A stretch of 33,178 nucleotides of DNA from Bacillota bacterium (GTDB lineage: Bacteria; Bacillota; Clostridia; Saccharofermentanales; Fastidiosipilaceae), in the NCBI GenBank assembly GCA_030055235.1, contig JASGUW010000075.1, forward strand, positions 1-33,178. Direction: 5' to 3'. A program made the translations under genes and the position numbers. The notes beneath the pieces were generated by a model. The model was not told the origin of the DNA. It was given only the letters and a program-made list of their open reading frames with translations, and made no database searches. Below, one piece after another: positions 21,392 through 30,344 of this stretch. Position 1 is the stretch's first letter. Each line of letters begins with the position of its first letter.

Positions 21392-22878
21392 CCCGGGAGT
21401 ATCTCATTGACGAAATCAGGGAAGTCCTTGACTGTCCGCTCTACTGCGGCGGCAGCCTGCGGGAAGAGGCGGGCCCCGACCGGCGCTTTGGCGGCGTGTC
21501 CACCGACAGCCGCCGTCTGCTGCCCGGTGAACTCTTCATCGCCCTGCGCGGCGAGCGCTTTGACGCCCATGACTTTCTGGATCAGGTGGCGGGACGGGCG
21601 GCCGCCGTTGTCATTGACCGCCCGGACGCGCTCGCCGGACTGCCCGCTAAGCTGCCGGCGCTGCTGGTGCCGGACACCATGACGGCGCTGGATCAGATCG
21701 CGGCCTGGTACCGCCGCCGTCTGGGAGCCCTGGGAGCCAGGGTTATAGCCGTGTCGGGCAGTGTGGGGAAGACGACGACACGTGAGATGGTCATCGCCGC
21801 GCTTGGACGCAAATTCAAAGTCCACGGCACAGCTCAGAATCTCAACAACCATATCGGCCTGGCGCAGACGCTGTTCGCGGCGCCGGAGACGGCCGAACTG
21901 CTGGTGCTTGAGCTCGGCATCGATCAGCCGGGCGACATGGACGTTCTGGGCGCCGTGGCGAATCCGGACATTGCGATCCTGACCGTGCTCGGCCTTTCCC
22001 ATGTCGCCCACTTCGGCGACCGCGAAGGTATCGCCCGCGAAAAGCTACGGCTGCTGGCCCATGTGCGGCCCGGCGGTGCCTGGATCCTGAACGCCGACGA
22101 GCCGCTGTTCCGGCAGGCGGCCCGGGAGGCCATAGGCGTTAGGGTGACGCTGGTCTCAGACCAGGATGCCCGGCCCTCCGATCTGCCTCCGACGGCCGAG
22201 CTCCTGGTGGCCCGCGATATTGAGACGACGGCCACCGGCACGCGCTTCGCCGTTGACCTGAAAACGGCCCCGGCGCCCGACGCCGACTGTCTGCTGCCGC
22301 GGGTCGACCTGGACGTGGCCGGCCGCCATCAGGTCAGAAATGCCCTCTTCGGCCTGGCCGCGGCACGCCTTCTGGGCCTGGCGCCCGCAGAGGCGGCCGC
22401 CGGGCTCGTCGACTTCGTCACCACCGGCGATCGCCTGCGCCTGGTGGAGATCGCCCCGCTCACGGTGGTCAGCGACGCCTATAATGCCAGTCTGGAATCG
22501 ATCGGGGCGGCCCTGGACTTTGTCGACACCATTGCCGCCGGACGGCGGCGGGTGGTGGCCATCGGCGGCATCGCCGAGCTCGGCGACCACAGTGACGAAG
22601 TGCATGAGGCGGTCGGGCGCCGTATCGCCCGGACGGCTCCCGACCTGGTTTTTCTCTCCGGTCCCGATGCCGGGGCCATGGAGCGGGGGCTGCGGGCGAC
22701 GCCGGAGGGAGAGGCGGTCTGCTGCCGGAGCTTCGCATCCAGAGAGGAACTGGAAGAGGCTCTCATTGCGGCCGTGCGCCCGGACGACCTGATCCTGCTG
22801 AAGGCCTCCCGTACCTATGCTTTTGACCGTCTGCTTGAACCACTCACACGCCGTGCGGAGGAACTTCGGCATGCCTGA
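21388..22878 (+). CDS. murF: UDP-N-acetylmuramoyl-tripeptide--D-alanyl-D-alanine ligase
   Basis: MurF adds D-Ala-D-Ala to complete the cytoplasmic peptidoglycan precursor. The 496-residue protein has an intact P-loop (SGSVGKTTT, K128), the AQNLNNHIGLAQTL segment, ELGIDQPGDMD, the GDR loop, and VSDAYNASLESI (usual DAYNANPDS). All three Mur-ligase domains are present. ATG 21388 overlaps the preceding stop as ATGA, with AAAGGGAG upstream. The contrast with its degenerate neighbour shows that loss of motifs there is not a property of the whole cluster. Confidence 0.95.
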   Translation: MTREYLIDEIREVLDCPLYCGGSLREEAGPDRRFGGVSTDSRRLLPGELFIALRGERFDAHDFLDQVAGRAAAVVIDRPDALAGLPAKLPALLVPDTMTALDQIAAWYRRRLGALGARVIAVSGSVGKTTTREMVIAALGRKFKVHGTAQNLNNHIGLAQTLFAAPETAELLVLELGIDQPGDMDVLGAVANPDIAILTVLGLSHVAHFGDREGIAREKLRLLAHVRPGGAWILNADEPLFRQAAREAIGVRVTLVSDQDARPSDLPPTAELLVARDIETTATGTRFAVDLKTAPAPDADCLLPRVDLDVAGRHQVRNALFGLAAARLLGLAPAEAAAGLVDFVTTGDRLRLVEIAPLTVVSDAYNASLESIGAALDFVDTIAAGRRRVVAIGGIAELGDHSDEVHEAVGRRIARTAPDLVFLSGPDAGAMERGLRATPEGEAVCCRSFASREELEEALIAAVRPDDLILLKASRTYAFDRLLEPLTRRAEELRHA

Positions 22879-23884
22879 TCTACGTGACATCATCTGTACC
22901 TTTTTCTTCGGGCTCGGGGGCCTGGCCGCCGCCGCTCTGCTCGGCCGCCCGCTGCTCGCCTGGCTCGGCCGCCTGCAGGTCGGCCAGCAGGTGCGCGAAC
23001 TGGGGCCGAAGTCGCATTATAAAAAGAGCGGCACGCCGACCTTCGGCGGCTTCATCTTCATGTTGCCGATTACGGTCGGGACCGTGGTCATCGCCCTGGG
23101 CTGGCCCGGGGCCCGGGGTCTGATCCCCCTGCTGATCTATGCGCTGGCGCTGCTGGCCACCGGTTTTGCCGACGACTATGTGAAGGTGCGCATCAATAAA
23201 AAAGGCCTTTCACCGCTGGCGAAATCGATCCCGATGTTCGTCGCCACGGCCGCCTTCGTCCTCTGGTATCTCAGCGGTCACATGACCCTGCCCGTCCTGC
23301 TGGTGCCCTTCACGAAGCTGCGGCTTGAGATCACGGGCTGGTGGCGCCTGCCCTATGCGGTCTTTGCCTTCCTTTATCTCTACTACATCGCCAACTCCGT
23401 CAATATCACCGACGGCGTCGACGGCCTGCTCTCCTCCGTCACCATCCCCGTCGCCCTGCTGCTGGGGCTGGGCGGTGAGCTGCTCGGCCTTCCGGGAACG
23501 GGCGGCTATGCCCGGCTCGGCAGCCTGATGACCGGCGCGCTCCTGGGCTTTCTCATCTACAACCGCCATCCGGCCCGGGTCTTCATGGGCGACACCGGCT
23601 CGCTCGCCCTGGGCGGCCTGCTGGCGGGCATGGGGCTGGTGACCGGCAGTCCCTGGATCTTCCTGTCGGCGGGCTTCATCTTCTGTGCCGAAAGCCTTTC
23701 GGTCATCATCCAGCGCGCCTACTACCGCCGCACCGGCGGCCGGCGCATCTTTCGCATGTCGCCGATCCACCATCACTTTGAGCTCGGCGGCTGGCCCGAG
23801 CCTGTCATCGTGCGCCGCTTCACGCTGGTGACCGTGCTGGGCTCACTGCTGGGTCTGGCAGCCTGGTGGCTGCAGCTCGGATGA
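22871..23884 (+). CDS. mraY: Phospho-N-acetylmuramoyl-pentapeptide transferase
   Basis: MraY transfers phospho-MurNAc-pentapeptide to undecaprenyl phosphate, making lipid I. It is a 337-residue polytopic membrane enzyme. Visible motifs: PKSHYKKSGTPTFGG, the Mg2+-binding DD at 101-102 (FADDYVKV), NITDGVDGL with D181, FMGDTGS with D241, and PIHHHFELGGW with H300-H302. I start at ATG 22871 rather than further upstream because CGGAGG lies at 22856-22861 and the protein then has normal length. The start overlaps the murF stop by 8 bases. Confidence 0.96.
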   Translation: MPDLRDIICTFFFGLGGLAAAALLGRPLLAWLGRLQVGQQVRELGPKSHYKKSGTPTFGGFIFMLPITVGTVVIALGWPGARGLIPLLIYALALLATGFADDYVKVRINKKGLSPLAKSIPMFVATAAFVLWYLSGHMTLPVLLVPFTKLRLEITGWWRLPYAVFAFLYLYYIANSVNITDGVDGLLSSVTIPVALLLGLGGELLGLPGTGGYARLGSLMTGALLGFLIYNRHPARVFMGDTGSLALGGLLAGMGLVTGSPWIFLSAGFIFCAESLSVIIQRAYYRRTGGRRIFRMSPIHHHFELGGWPEPVIVRRFTLVTVLGSLLGLAAWWLQLG

Positions 23885-25269
23885 AACGCGAAGAGCTCGG
23901 ATTTGAAGAGGGCCGCCAGGTTCACTTCGGCCTTCTGGCACTGGTGCTGGTGCTGCTGCTGTCCGGCCTGGTCATGCTCTTTTCGGCGTCGATGGCCCGG
24001 GGGCTGGTGCGCGAATCCGATACGACGCACTACATCGCACGGCAGATTGTCTTCTCCGCCGCCGGCCTCTTTGCCATTGCCCTGCTGACGCGTTTTCCGG
24101 CGCGGCGCCTGAACCGGGCCGCCCTGGCCGCCGGCAGCTATGTCCTGGTGACGCTGCTGCTGCTTCTGGTCCTGAGTCCCCTGGGCATCACCGCCAATCA
24201 GCACCGGCGCTGGCTGCCGCTGCTGCCGGGCATGACCTTCCAGCCCTCCGAGCTGGCCAAGATCGTCCTGGTCTTCGCCGCGGCCGTCTACTACGAACGC
24301 CTGGCCGCCTGGCGCCGGACGGAGGACTACGGCTGCCGCCGGCTGCGCCGCCGGGAGCGGGACGACAGGGGGCGTGAACGGATCCGCCGGGTGCGGGTCA
24401 AACTCAGTCCGGGCGGTCGGCTGTGGCGTGACTTCGCCTATGACATCCTCCTGCCCGCCGCCGCGCTGGGCATCTGGCTCGTCCTCATCGCCCTGCAGTC
24501 GCATGTTTCGGCCATGCTCATCCTCTGCCTGCTGCTTGTGTCAGTGATGCTCGGAGCCGATATCCGGCCGCGCTCCTGGCTGCTCGGCGGAGCTCTGGCT
24601 CTGGTGCTGGGCTCTCTTCTGGTCCTGCTGCTCTGGCTGAACCGCGACAGCCTGCAGGCCCTGGCCGCCAACGGCGGTCTGGTCGGGAAGATTGCGCAGC
24701 GCCTGGGCATCTTTCTGGGTCTGCCGGGTGTGACCGGCGACGATGTCTACCAGTCGGAGCAGGCCCTGATCGCCATCGGCTCGGGCGGTTTCTGGGGGAT
24801 TGGTCTGGGACGCAGCGCGCAAAAGACGAACTACCTCCCGGAAGCCCATAATGACTACATTTATTCGATTATCTGCGAAGAGTTGGGCTTTGTCGGCGGA
24901 GCGGCGATCGTGCTGCTCTTTTTCGTCTTCATGCTGCTGGGCTTCCAGATTGCCGGCCGGCAGCGGCGCCGTTTCGAACGCGTACTGGCGGTCGGTTATA
25001 CCTCTCTCATCTGCATTCAGGCGACCTTGAGCATAGCGGTCAATCTGCGCCTGGTTGCACCGACGGGTGTTTCGCTGCCCTTTTTCAGCTATGGCGGCAC
25101 GGCGAACTTTTTCTTCCTGATCGCCGTCGCCATGCTTTTAAACACATCCAAGTTCGGCGTCCCCCTTCCGCGCCATGAAGGAACAGGAGATGCCAGGGCC
25201 CCTGCCGCCGCTCGTCGCAGCGGACGGCCCGGGGCCGCTTCCGGGAATCCGGGGGAGGCAGCATCATGA
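23881..25269 (+). CDS. ftsW: FtsW peptidoglycan glycosyltransferase (SEDS family)
   Basis: A polytopic SEDS protein that polymerises lipid II at the septum with the cognate class B PBP. It has GLVMLFSAS in the first helix, RRWLPLLPGMTFQPSELAK, the large extracellular loop with EAHNDYIYSIICEELGF, and PTGVSLPFFSYGGTA near the end. Start ATG 23881 overlaps the mraY stop (ATGA). Two oddities: an Arg-rich cytoplasmic insertion of about 35 residues (about 145-180, CRRLRRRERDDRGRERIRR) and an Ala/Arg/Gly-rich C-terminal tail. murD, which usually lies between mraY and ftsW, is absent. Total 462 residues, somewhat long for the family. Confidence 0.95.
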   Translation: MKREELGFEEGRQVHFGLLALVLVLLLSGLVMLFSASMARGLVRESDTTHYIARQIVFSAAGLFAIALLTRFPARRLNRAALAAGSYVLVTLLLLLVLSPLGITANQHRRWLPLLPGMTFQPSELAKIVLVFAAAVYYERLAAWRRTEDYGCRRLRRRERDDRGRERIRRVRVKLSPGGRLWRDFAYDILLPAAALGIWLVLIALQSHVSAMLILCLLLVSVMLGADIRPRSWLLGGALALVLGSLLVLLLWLNRDSLQALAANGGLVGKIAQRLGIFLGLPGVTGDDVYQSEQALIAIGSGGFWGIGLGRSAQKTNYLPEAHNDYIYSIICEELGFVGGAAIVLLFFVFMLLGFQIAGRQRRRFERVLAVGYTSLICIQATLSIAVNLRLVAPTGVSLPFFSYGGTANFFFLIAVAMLLNTSKFGVPLPRHEGTGDARAPAAARRSGRPGAASGNPGEAAS

Positions 25270-26408
25270 GTGCATCGGCCCCAGAAGCTCTTGTCCTGTT
25301 TACCGGTGGCGGTACCTCCGGCCATATCACGCCGGCGCTGGCGATCGCCGAGGAACTGTGCGCACGTGTCCCGGGCGTACGGGTGGAATTTGTCGGTTCG
25401 GCAGACGGCCTGGAGGCGGATATCGTGCCGCGGGCGGGCTATGTCTTTCACCCCGTCAACGCGCGGCCCTTCCGCCGCCGCCTCTCAAAGGAACTGCTGC
25501 TCGCCGTGCGGGATCTTTTTGTCGGCCGCCGCCAGTGTCTTGGGCTGCTGGACCGGCTGCGGCCCGCCGCCGTCGTCGCCACCGGTGGCTATGTGTCGGC
25601 GCCGCTGCTGGCCGCCGCCGCCCGGCGGGGTGTGCCCTTCCTGATCCATGAGCAAAACGCCCTGCCCGGCCGCGCCAACCTGATGATGGCCCCAAAGGCC
25701 GGCGCGATCTGTCTGGGTTATGAGGCCGCCCGCTCCCATTTTCCCGCCGCCGCCCCGGTCACGGTGACCGGCAATCCGGTGCCGGCTCTTTATCGTGAGC
25801 TGACGCGGGAGGCGGCCAGACGGCGCCTGGGCTTTGGCCCGGAGGAACGCATTGTCCTGGTCACCGGCGGCTCGCTTGGGGCCAGGACCCTGAACCGCAT
25901 TGCGCTCGACTGGCTGGAGACAGATTCCGCGGCGGCGGATCTGCGCCTGATCCTGGTTTCCGGCCGCCTCCTGGCCGCAGAAACCAGGGAGCGCGCTCAG
26001 CGCATCGCCGATCCCCGCCTGGAACTCCATGACTTCCTCTATGACATGCCCTGGTATCAGGCGGCGGCGGATCTCATCGTCTGCCGTGCCGGGGCACTGA
26101 CCTGTGCCGAAATCGCGGCGCTCGGCCGCGTCGCTCTGTTCATTCCCTATCCCTATGCCACCGGCGATCATCAGGCGCATAATGCCCGCGTCGCCGAGAC
26201 GGCGGGGGCGGCCTTCTTCGTCCGTGACGCGGAAGCCAGTGCCGCCCGGTTTGAGGAAGTCCTGAGACGCCTGGAAGAACCGGGGGTTAAAGAAAAGATG
26301 GAGGCGAATTCGCGGAGCCTGGCCCAGCCGGAGGCCCGCCGCGAGATCTGTGACCGTCTGCTTGAAATCTGGCAGAGGGCCCCGGACGCCGGAGCGGGCG
26401 CTGAATGA
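25266..26408 (+). CDS. murG: MurG lipid II-forming GlcNAc transferase
   Basis: MurG adds GlcNAc to lipid I on the inner face of the membrane, making lipid II. It is a 380-residue GT-B enzyme. The N-terminal glycine-rich loop is GGGTSGHITPALA, followed by EQNALPGRAN, VTGNPV, the second glycine loop VTGGSLGA, and the UDP-GlcNAc-binding region CRAGALTCAEIAALGR with PYATGDHQAHNA. All are typical. ATG 25266 overlaps the ftsW stop. The genes murC and murB that often follow murG are not here; ftsQ comes directly next. Confidence 0.96.
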   Translation: MSASAPEALVLFTGGGTSGHITPALAIAEELCARVPGVRVEFVGSADGLEADIVPRAGYVFHPVNARPFRRRLSKELLLAVRDLFVGRRQCLGLLDRLRPAAVVATGGYVSAPLLAAAARRGVPFLIHEQNALPGRANLMMAPKAGAICLGYEAARSHFPAAAPVTVTGNPVPALYRELTREAARRRLGFGPEERIVLVTGGSLGARTLNRIALDWLETDSAAADLRLILVSGRLLAAETRERAQRIADPRLELHDFLYDMPWYQAAADLIVCRAGALTCAEIAALGRVALFIPYPYATGDHQAHNARVAETAGAAFFVRDAEASAARFEEVLRRLEEPGVKEKMEANSRSLAQPEARREICDRLLEIWQRAPDAGAGAE

Positions 26409-27337
26409 AACGCCCTGCGTCCGGACGCCAGAGCCGTCCCGCCCGGTCGCGGGTTGTCTCCTACCATGAGGGCCGGAGGCGTCTGGAACGCGAAAAAGGC
26501 GCCGCTGCCCGTCGCAACCGCCGTGGCCGCCGCGCCCGTCCGATCGTGACCGCGGTCGCTGTCGGGCTGCTGCTGGCCACGGCGCTGCTGCTCTGGCGCC
26601 TGCCCGCGCTCAGGCTGGAGCAGGTCTATGTCAGCGGCAACGTCCAGCTCGGCCGGGAGCGGATCGTGGCGGCAAGCGGCCTGGCCTACCGCCAGCACCT
26701 GGCGGCAGGTCTGGACGGCCTGGGGCGTTCGCTCTTTCACAGCCCGGAGCTGCGCTATGCCGCGGCCGAGCGGCGTATTCTGGCCGAGCTGCCCCTGGTG
26801 GAGGCGGTCAGGGCCACGCCCCAGCCGCCTTCCGGCGTCAGGATCGAGATCCGCGAACGCCGTCCGGTGGCCCGCCTGGCCAGCGGCGACACGAGTGCCC
26901 TGCTGGCGGCCGACGGTGTCGTGCTGGGTTTTCTGGCGCCGGGAGAGGAGTCGGCCCTGCCCCTGATCGAGGGTGTGGCGGCCGAAACGACGGTGCCGGG
27001 TGCGGCGATCAGCGGCCCGGACCAGGCGCGCGTCCGGCGCTCACTGCAGGTGCTTGACGAGATCAGCCGCGCCGACCGGGCCGACAGCGCCGACTGGTCG
27101 CTGCTGCAGGCGGTGATCTGTGTCCGCTCGATTTCGGAAGAGATGAGCTATCTCATCGTCCGGCTCACGAACGGGGCGGAGCTCGCCGTCCGCCTGGGCG
27201 GTCCCAGGCTGCTGGAAGAACAGGTGCTCTGGCTGCGGCATGCCGTCCGCAGCGGTCGCCTGGAAACACTGGGCCCGGGACTTCTGGACCTGGCCGCCGA
27301 ACGCTACGTCTATATTCAGGAAGAGGAGGGACCCTAG
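26405..27337 (+). CDS. ftsQ: FtsQ/DivIB-type cell division protein
   Basis: A 310-residue bitopic divisome protein. A very Arg-rich cytoplasmic N-terminus of about 45 residues precedes one membrane helix (about 46-66, PIVTAVAVGLLLATALLLW). Next is the POTRA domain (LRLEQVYVSGNVQLGRERIVAASGL) and then the FtsQ/DivIB beta domain (EIRERRPVARLASGD, AADGVVLGF). It would recruit and regulate FtsL, DivIC and the PBP/FtsW pair. ATG 26405 overlaps the murG stop. Whether it is called FtsQ or DivIB depends on lineage; in Bacillota the usual name is divIB. Confidence 0.9.
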   Translation: MKRPASGRQSRPARSRVVSYHEGRRRLEREKGAAARRNRRGRRARPIVTAVAVGLLLATALLLWRLPALRLEQVYVSGNVQLGRERIVAASGLAYRQHLAAGLDGLGRSLFHSPELRYAAAERRILAELPLVEAVRATPQPPSGVRIEIRERRPVARLASGDTSALLAADGVVLGFLAPGEESALPLIEGVAAETTVPGAAISGPDQARVRRSLQVLDEISRADRADSADWSLLQAVICVRSISEEMSYLIVRLTNGAELAVRLGGPRLLEEQVLWLRHAVRSGRLETLGPGLLDLAAERYVYIQEEEGP

Positions 27338-27338
27338 C

Positions 27339-27863
27339 ATGCTTCCCCTGCTTGGCATCATCATCGGACTTCTGATCGGCCTCTTTATGAATGTCGAAAT
27401 TCCGCGCGGCTACAGCGCCTATGTGGCGATTTTCATCGTCGCCGCCTTTGATTCGCTTGTCGGGGCCATCCGCGCCAACCTTGAAGAGCGCTTCAGCCTG
27501 CGCCTGCTGCTGACCGGCCTGCTCGGCAACTCTCTGATTGCCCTCTTCCTGACGGCGCTCGGTGAGCGCCTGAAGCTGGAGCTGAATCTGGCTGCGGTTT
27601 TCGCCTTCGTCATCCGCATCATCAACAACTTTTCCATCATCCGTCGCCTCTGGCTTGAGCAGCTCGACCGGCGTGTCCTGCAGCGCCGGCGTGTAGCGGG
27701 ACAGCCGACCGTGTCGAACGAAGAGCGGGTGGCGCCCCATGAGCCGTCGTCGCTGGGCCGCCGCCTGCCCGGTGCACGTGAGAAGCAGGAAGGCGCAGCG
27801 CGCCGGGAGCCATCCGGCCCTGAAAGCCGCTCGGAAGAACTGCCGGCCGACACTCAGGGCTGA
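27339..27863 (+). CDS. sbp: Small basic protein (DUF1290 family), extended
   Basis: A membrane protein of the small basic protein family found between ftsQ/divIB and ftsZ in many Bacillota. Its role is not well defined, although it is linked to division by location. ATG 27339 is chosen because GAGGAGGGA lies just upstream and MLPLLGIIIGLLIGLFM matches the family start. Three membrane segments and the conserved RGYSAYVAI, AAFDSLVGAIRANLE and FAFVIRIINNFSIIRR are seen. The family is usually about 110-120 residues. This one has 174, with an extra charged, Pro-rich tail after about residue 110 that looks disordered. Confidence 0.88.
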   Translation: MLPLLGIIIGLLIGLFMNVEIPRGYSAYVAIFIVAAFDSLVGAIRANLEERFSLRLLLTGLLGNSLIALFLTALGERLKLELNLAAVFAFVIRIINNFSIIRRLWLEQLDRRVLQRRRVAGQPTVSNEERVAPHEPSSLGRRLPGAREKQEGAARREPSGPESRSEELPADTQG

Positions 27864-28200
27864 AATTTGTCAGCATGACGGAAAACGGGACAGGAGCTTT
27901 GCAAAGACGTCATAACCACCGCGAATATAGCCTATATTACAGGAATATTTCATTTTCATTACAATATGCTGTTTGAGGCCTAAGATCATGATGTCATAAC
28001 AAATATCTCTGCTATCCTTCGATTCTGAGAAGAACTCTTGCAGGCACGGCAGGCTTCGCGTACAATAGGCGGGAATTGTCGCGGCTGAATTCTGTCGTTC
28101 TGACAATCTGTGCACAGCATACGCTCATGGAGCGCTGTTATTGGGTACCCGCTGACGCATAAGGAGCATCCGGCCATACCGGAGGAATGGAAGGGCACAA
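27864..28200 (+). promoter_or_regulatory. AT-rich ftsZ upstream region with promoter and dyad
   Basis: This is the only long gap within the cluster and is markedly AT-richer than its neighbours. A clear promoter has TTGCAG (28038-28043), a 17-base spacer and TACAAT (28061-28066), placing transcription start about 130 bases before ftsZ. Upstream, AATATAG-C-CTATATT (27924-27938) is a perfect dyad, and CGTCATAAC/TGTCATAAC is repeated near 27909 and 27993. These could be regulator sites. ftsA, often present before ftsZ, is absent. Confidence 0.65.
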
Positions 28201-29700
28201 GTGGACAAATATTCGAGCAGGCCTCTGAACTACACAGCCGCGGACCACGACGGTTACGCGTCAATTCGCGTGATCGGCGTCGGGGGTGGCGGCTGCAACG
28301 CCGTTGACCGCATGATTGAGAGCGATGTGCAGGGCATCGAGTTCATCACGATCAACACCGACTATCAGGCGCTCGAGCGCTCGCAGGCGACGCATCGCAT
28401 CCAGATCGGTGAGAAGCTGACCCGCGGACTCGGCGCCGGCGCTGACCCGGAAATCGGGGAGAAGGCGGCGACGGAATCCAAGGATGAGATCGCCTCATTG
28501 ATCCGCGGCACGGACCTGCTCTTTATCACCGCCGGCATGGGCGGCGGTACCGGTACGGGTGCCTCTCCGGTCGTGGCGGCCATCGCCCGCGACATGGGCA
28601 TACTGACCATCGGCGTGGTGACCCGCCCCTTCCGCTTTGAGGGTGCCATGCGCATGCAGAATGCGGAAACCGGCATCCGCAACCTTGAACAGTATGTCGA
28701 CAGCCTGATTGTCGTCCCGAACGACAAGCTGCTGGAAATTGCTGATGAAGACACTACCTTTGATGAGGCCTTTGCCATTGCCGACCAGGTGCTGAAGTAC
28801 GGCGTTGCCGGTATCTCTGACCTGGTCGCCGTCCCCGGTCTGATCAACCTGGACCTGGCCGACGTCCGCCGCGTCATGGTCGGCGCCGGCATCTGCCACA
28901 TGGGCATCGGCCGTGCCAAGGGTCAGGACCGCATTGAGATCGCGATTGATGAGGCCCTGCACAGCCCGCTGCTGGATACCAGCATCGACGGCGCGCACCG
29001 CCTGATCGTCAACTTCACCGGCCACAACCTGCGCCTGCAGGAGATCAACATGGCGACGAGCCTGGTGCGCGACTCCGCCGCCCCGGACGCCGACATCATC
29101 CTCGGCGCCGTCATCGACAACACGATGGAAGACGAGATCATGATTACCGTCATCGCCTCCGGCTTCGATCCGGCGGGGGAGACACAGCAGCGCCAGTCCC
29201 TGAACGAGCGCCTGGCCCGTGGTGCCAGTGACCGCGGCCGCCAGACCGCGCCGCAGGCGGGTCGTCTGGAAAGTGGCGGCTGGCGCCGTGCCAACTACGG
29301 CTCTTCCTATCAGCCGGGCGCTTATTCGCGTGACAACGAGCCGCGCCAGAGCGCGCCCGCGCCTGCGCCCGCTCCCGCACCCGCGCCCGAGCGTCCCCGC
29401 CGTGACGAAGCGGTGGAGACCGAGCGCAGCTACCAGTCGAACTGGCGCACGAACCGTCCCGAACCCGCAGCGTCGGATGAGGACATCCCGGCCTTCCTGT
29501 CCGGTTCCGGCCGTACGGCTGCCCCGGCCCCGGCGCCCTATCAGGAGCCGGCGCCGCGTGCCACCGCACCGCGCATGGATACCCGCCGTCATTCGGACAG
29601 TGACGACAGGCGTCGTTCCGACACTGTTGAGAAGCGTAAGACCGGCCGCATCCTGCCCTGGTTCTTCAGTGATACGGATGAGGAGCACAGCGATTCCTGA
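28201..29700 (+). CDS. ftsZ: Cell division GTPase FtsZ with long C-terminal tail
   Basis: FtsZ is the tubulin-like GTPase that forms the division ring. The GTP-binding signature GGGTGTG is near 112-118, and N216-L-D-L-A-D is the catalytic T7 loop. The core runs from about 20 to 325 ([13 protein letters not shown] to [10 protein letters not shown]). A disordered tail of about 170 residues has an Ala-Pro repeat (about 382-396). The conserved C-terminal peptide that binds FtsA/SepF/ZipA-type partners appears as DIPAFL at 428-433, about 66 residues before the end. The protein then ends with a second hydrophobic patch, [10 protein letters not shown]. The start is GTG 28201; GAAGGG lies about 5 bases upstream and GGAGG about 15. 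Total 499 residues, long for the family. Confidence 0.97.
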   Translation: MDKYSSRPLNYTAADHDGYASIRVIGVGGGGCNAVDRMIESDVQGIEFITINTDYQALERSQATHRIQIGEKLTRGLGAGADPEIGEKAATESKDEIASLIRGTDLLFITAGMGGGTGTGASPVVAAIARDMGILTIGVVTRPFRFEGAMRMQNAETGIRNLEQYVDSLIVVPNDKLLEIADEDTTFDEAFAIADQVLKYGVAGISDLVAVPGLINLDLADVRRVMVGAGICHMGIGRAKGQDRIEIAIDEALHSPLLDTSIDGAHRLIVNFTGHNLRLQEINMATSLVRDSAAPDADIILGAVIDNTMEDEIMITVIASGFDPAGETQQRQSLNERLARGASDRGRQTAPQAGRLESGGWRRANYGSSYQPGAYSRDNEPRQSAPAPAPAPAPAPERPRRDEAVETERSYQSNWRTNRPEPAASDEDIPAFLSGSGRTAAPAPAPYQEPAPRATAPRMDTRRHSDSDDRRRSDTVEKRKTGRILPWFFSDTDEEHSDS

Positions 29701-29721
29701 CAGAAAGACCCGTGTGCTGAC

Positions 29722-29758
29722 CGGGAGGTCAGCCGCCGCAGCAGGCGGCGGCCTCCCG
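29722..29758 (+). terminator. Strong hairpin after ftsZ
   Basis: CGGGAGG and GCCGCC pair with GGCGGC and CCTCCCG around a 6-base loop, a 13-bp stem with a small internal loop. There is no T run. A second possible stem follows, GGCGGC (29783-29788) with GCCGCC (29806-29811), ending in TGTTTT, which better fits a terminator or attenuator before nrdR. Confidence 0.6.
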
Positions 29759-29837
29759 TAGTACTTACAGCCGGCGCGGGCGGGCGGCGTGGCCGGAGAG
29801 GTCGGGCCGCCTGTTTTGGATATTAGGGAGGCCGCAC

Positions 29838-30344
29838 ATGAAGTGTCCCAATTGCGGTCAGGACAACGATCGCGTGATTGACAGCCGCCCCTGCGAAGAC
29901 GGGACGGCAACGCGTCGGCGCCGCGAATGCAATGCCTGCCGCTATCGTTACACCACCTTTGAGAAGGTTGAGACGCTGCCCGTCTATGTGGTCAAAAAAG
30001 ACGGCGGCCGTGAGCTCTTTGAGCGTGAGAAGCTGATCGGCAGCATCATGAAGGCCTGCAACAAGCTTCCCGTCTCCACCGCCGCCATAGAAGCCCTGGT
30101 GTCTGAGATTGAAGCCGACGCCCTGGGCCGCCTGAACCGGGAGATCAGCAGCCGCGCCATCGGTGAGGCGGTGATGGAAGGCCTCAGTGAGATCAATGAG
30201 GTCGCCTATGTGCGCTTTGCCTCTGTCTACCGCCGCTTTACCGACCGCACCGCCTTTGTCGAGGAACTGGCCCGGCTGGATGAACGCCGCGAAGCGGAGC
30301 CGGGAAAGGTCGCTGACCGGATGGCAGAACAGGAGAAGAAATGA
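29838..30344 (+). CDS. nrdR: Transcriptional repressor NrdR
   Basis: NrdR represses ribonucleotide reductase genes in response to ATP/dATP. The 168-residue protein has an N-terminal zinc ribbon with C3, C6, C31 and C34 (MKCPNCGQ and ECNAC) and an ATP-cone from about 49 to 139 (VVKKDGGRELFEREKLIGSI through EVAYVRFASVYRRF). AGGGAGG lies before ATG 29838. The C-terminus is slightly longer and more charged than usual. Its stop overlaps the response regulator start, so the three downstream genes are probably one unit. I saw no NrdR boxes in the window. Confidence 0.96.
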   Translation: MKCPNCGQDNDRVIDSRPCEDGTATRRRRECNACRYRYTTFEKVETLPVYVVKKDGGRELFEREKLIGSIMKACNKLPVSTAAIEALVSEIEADALGRLNREISSRAIGEAVMEGLSEINEVAYVRFASVYRRFTDRTAFVEELARLDERREAEPGKVADRMAEQEKK

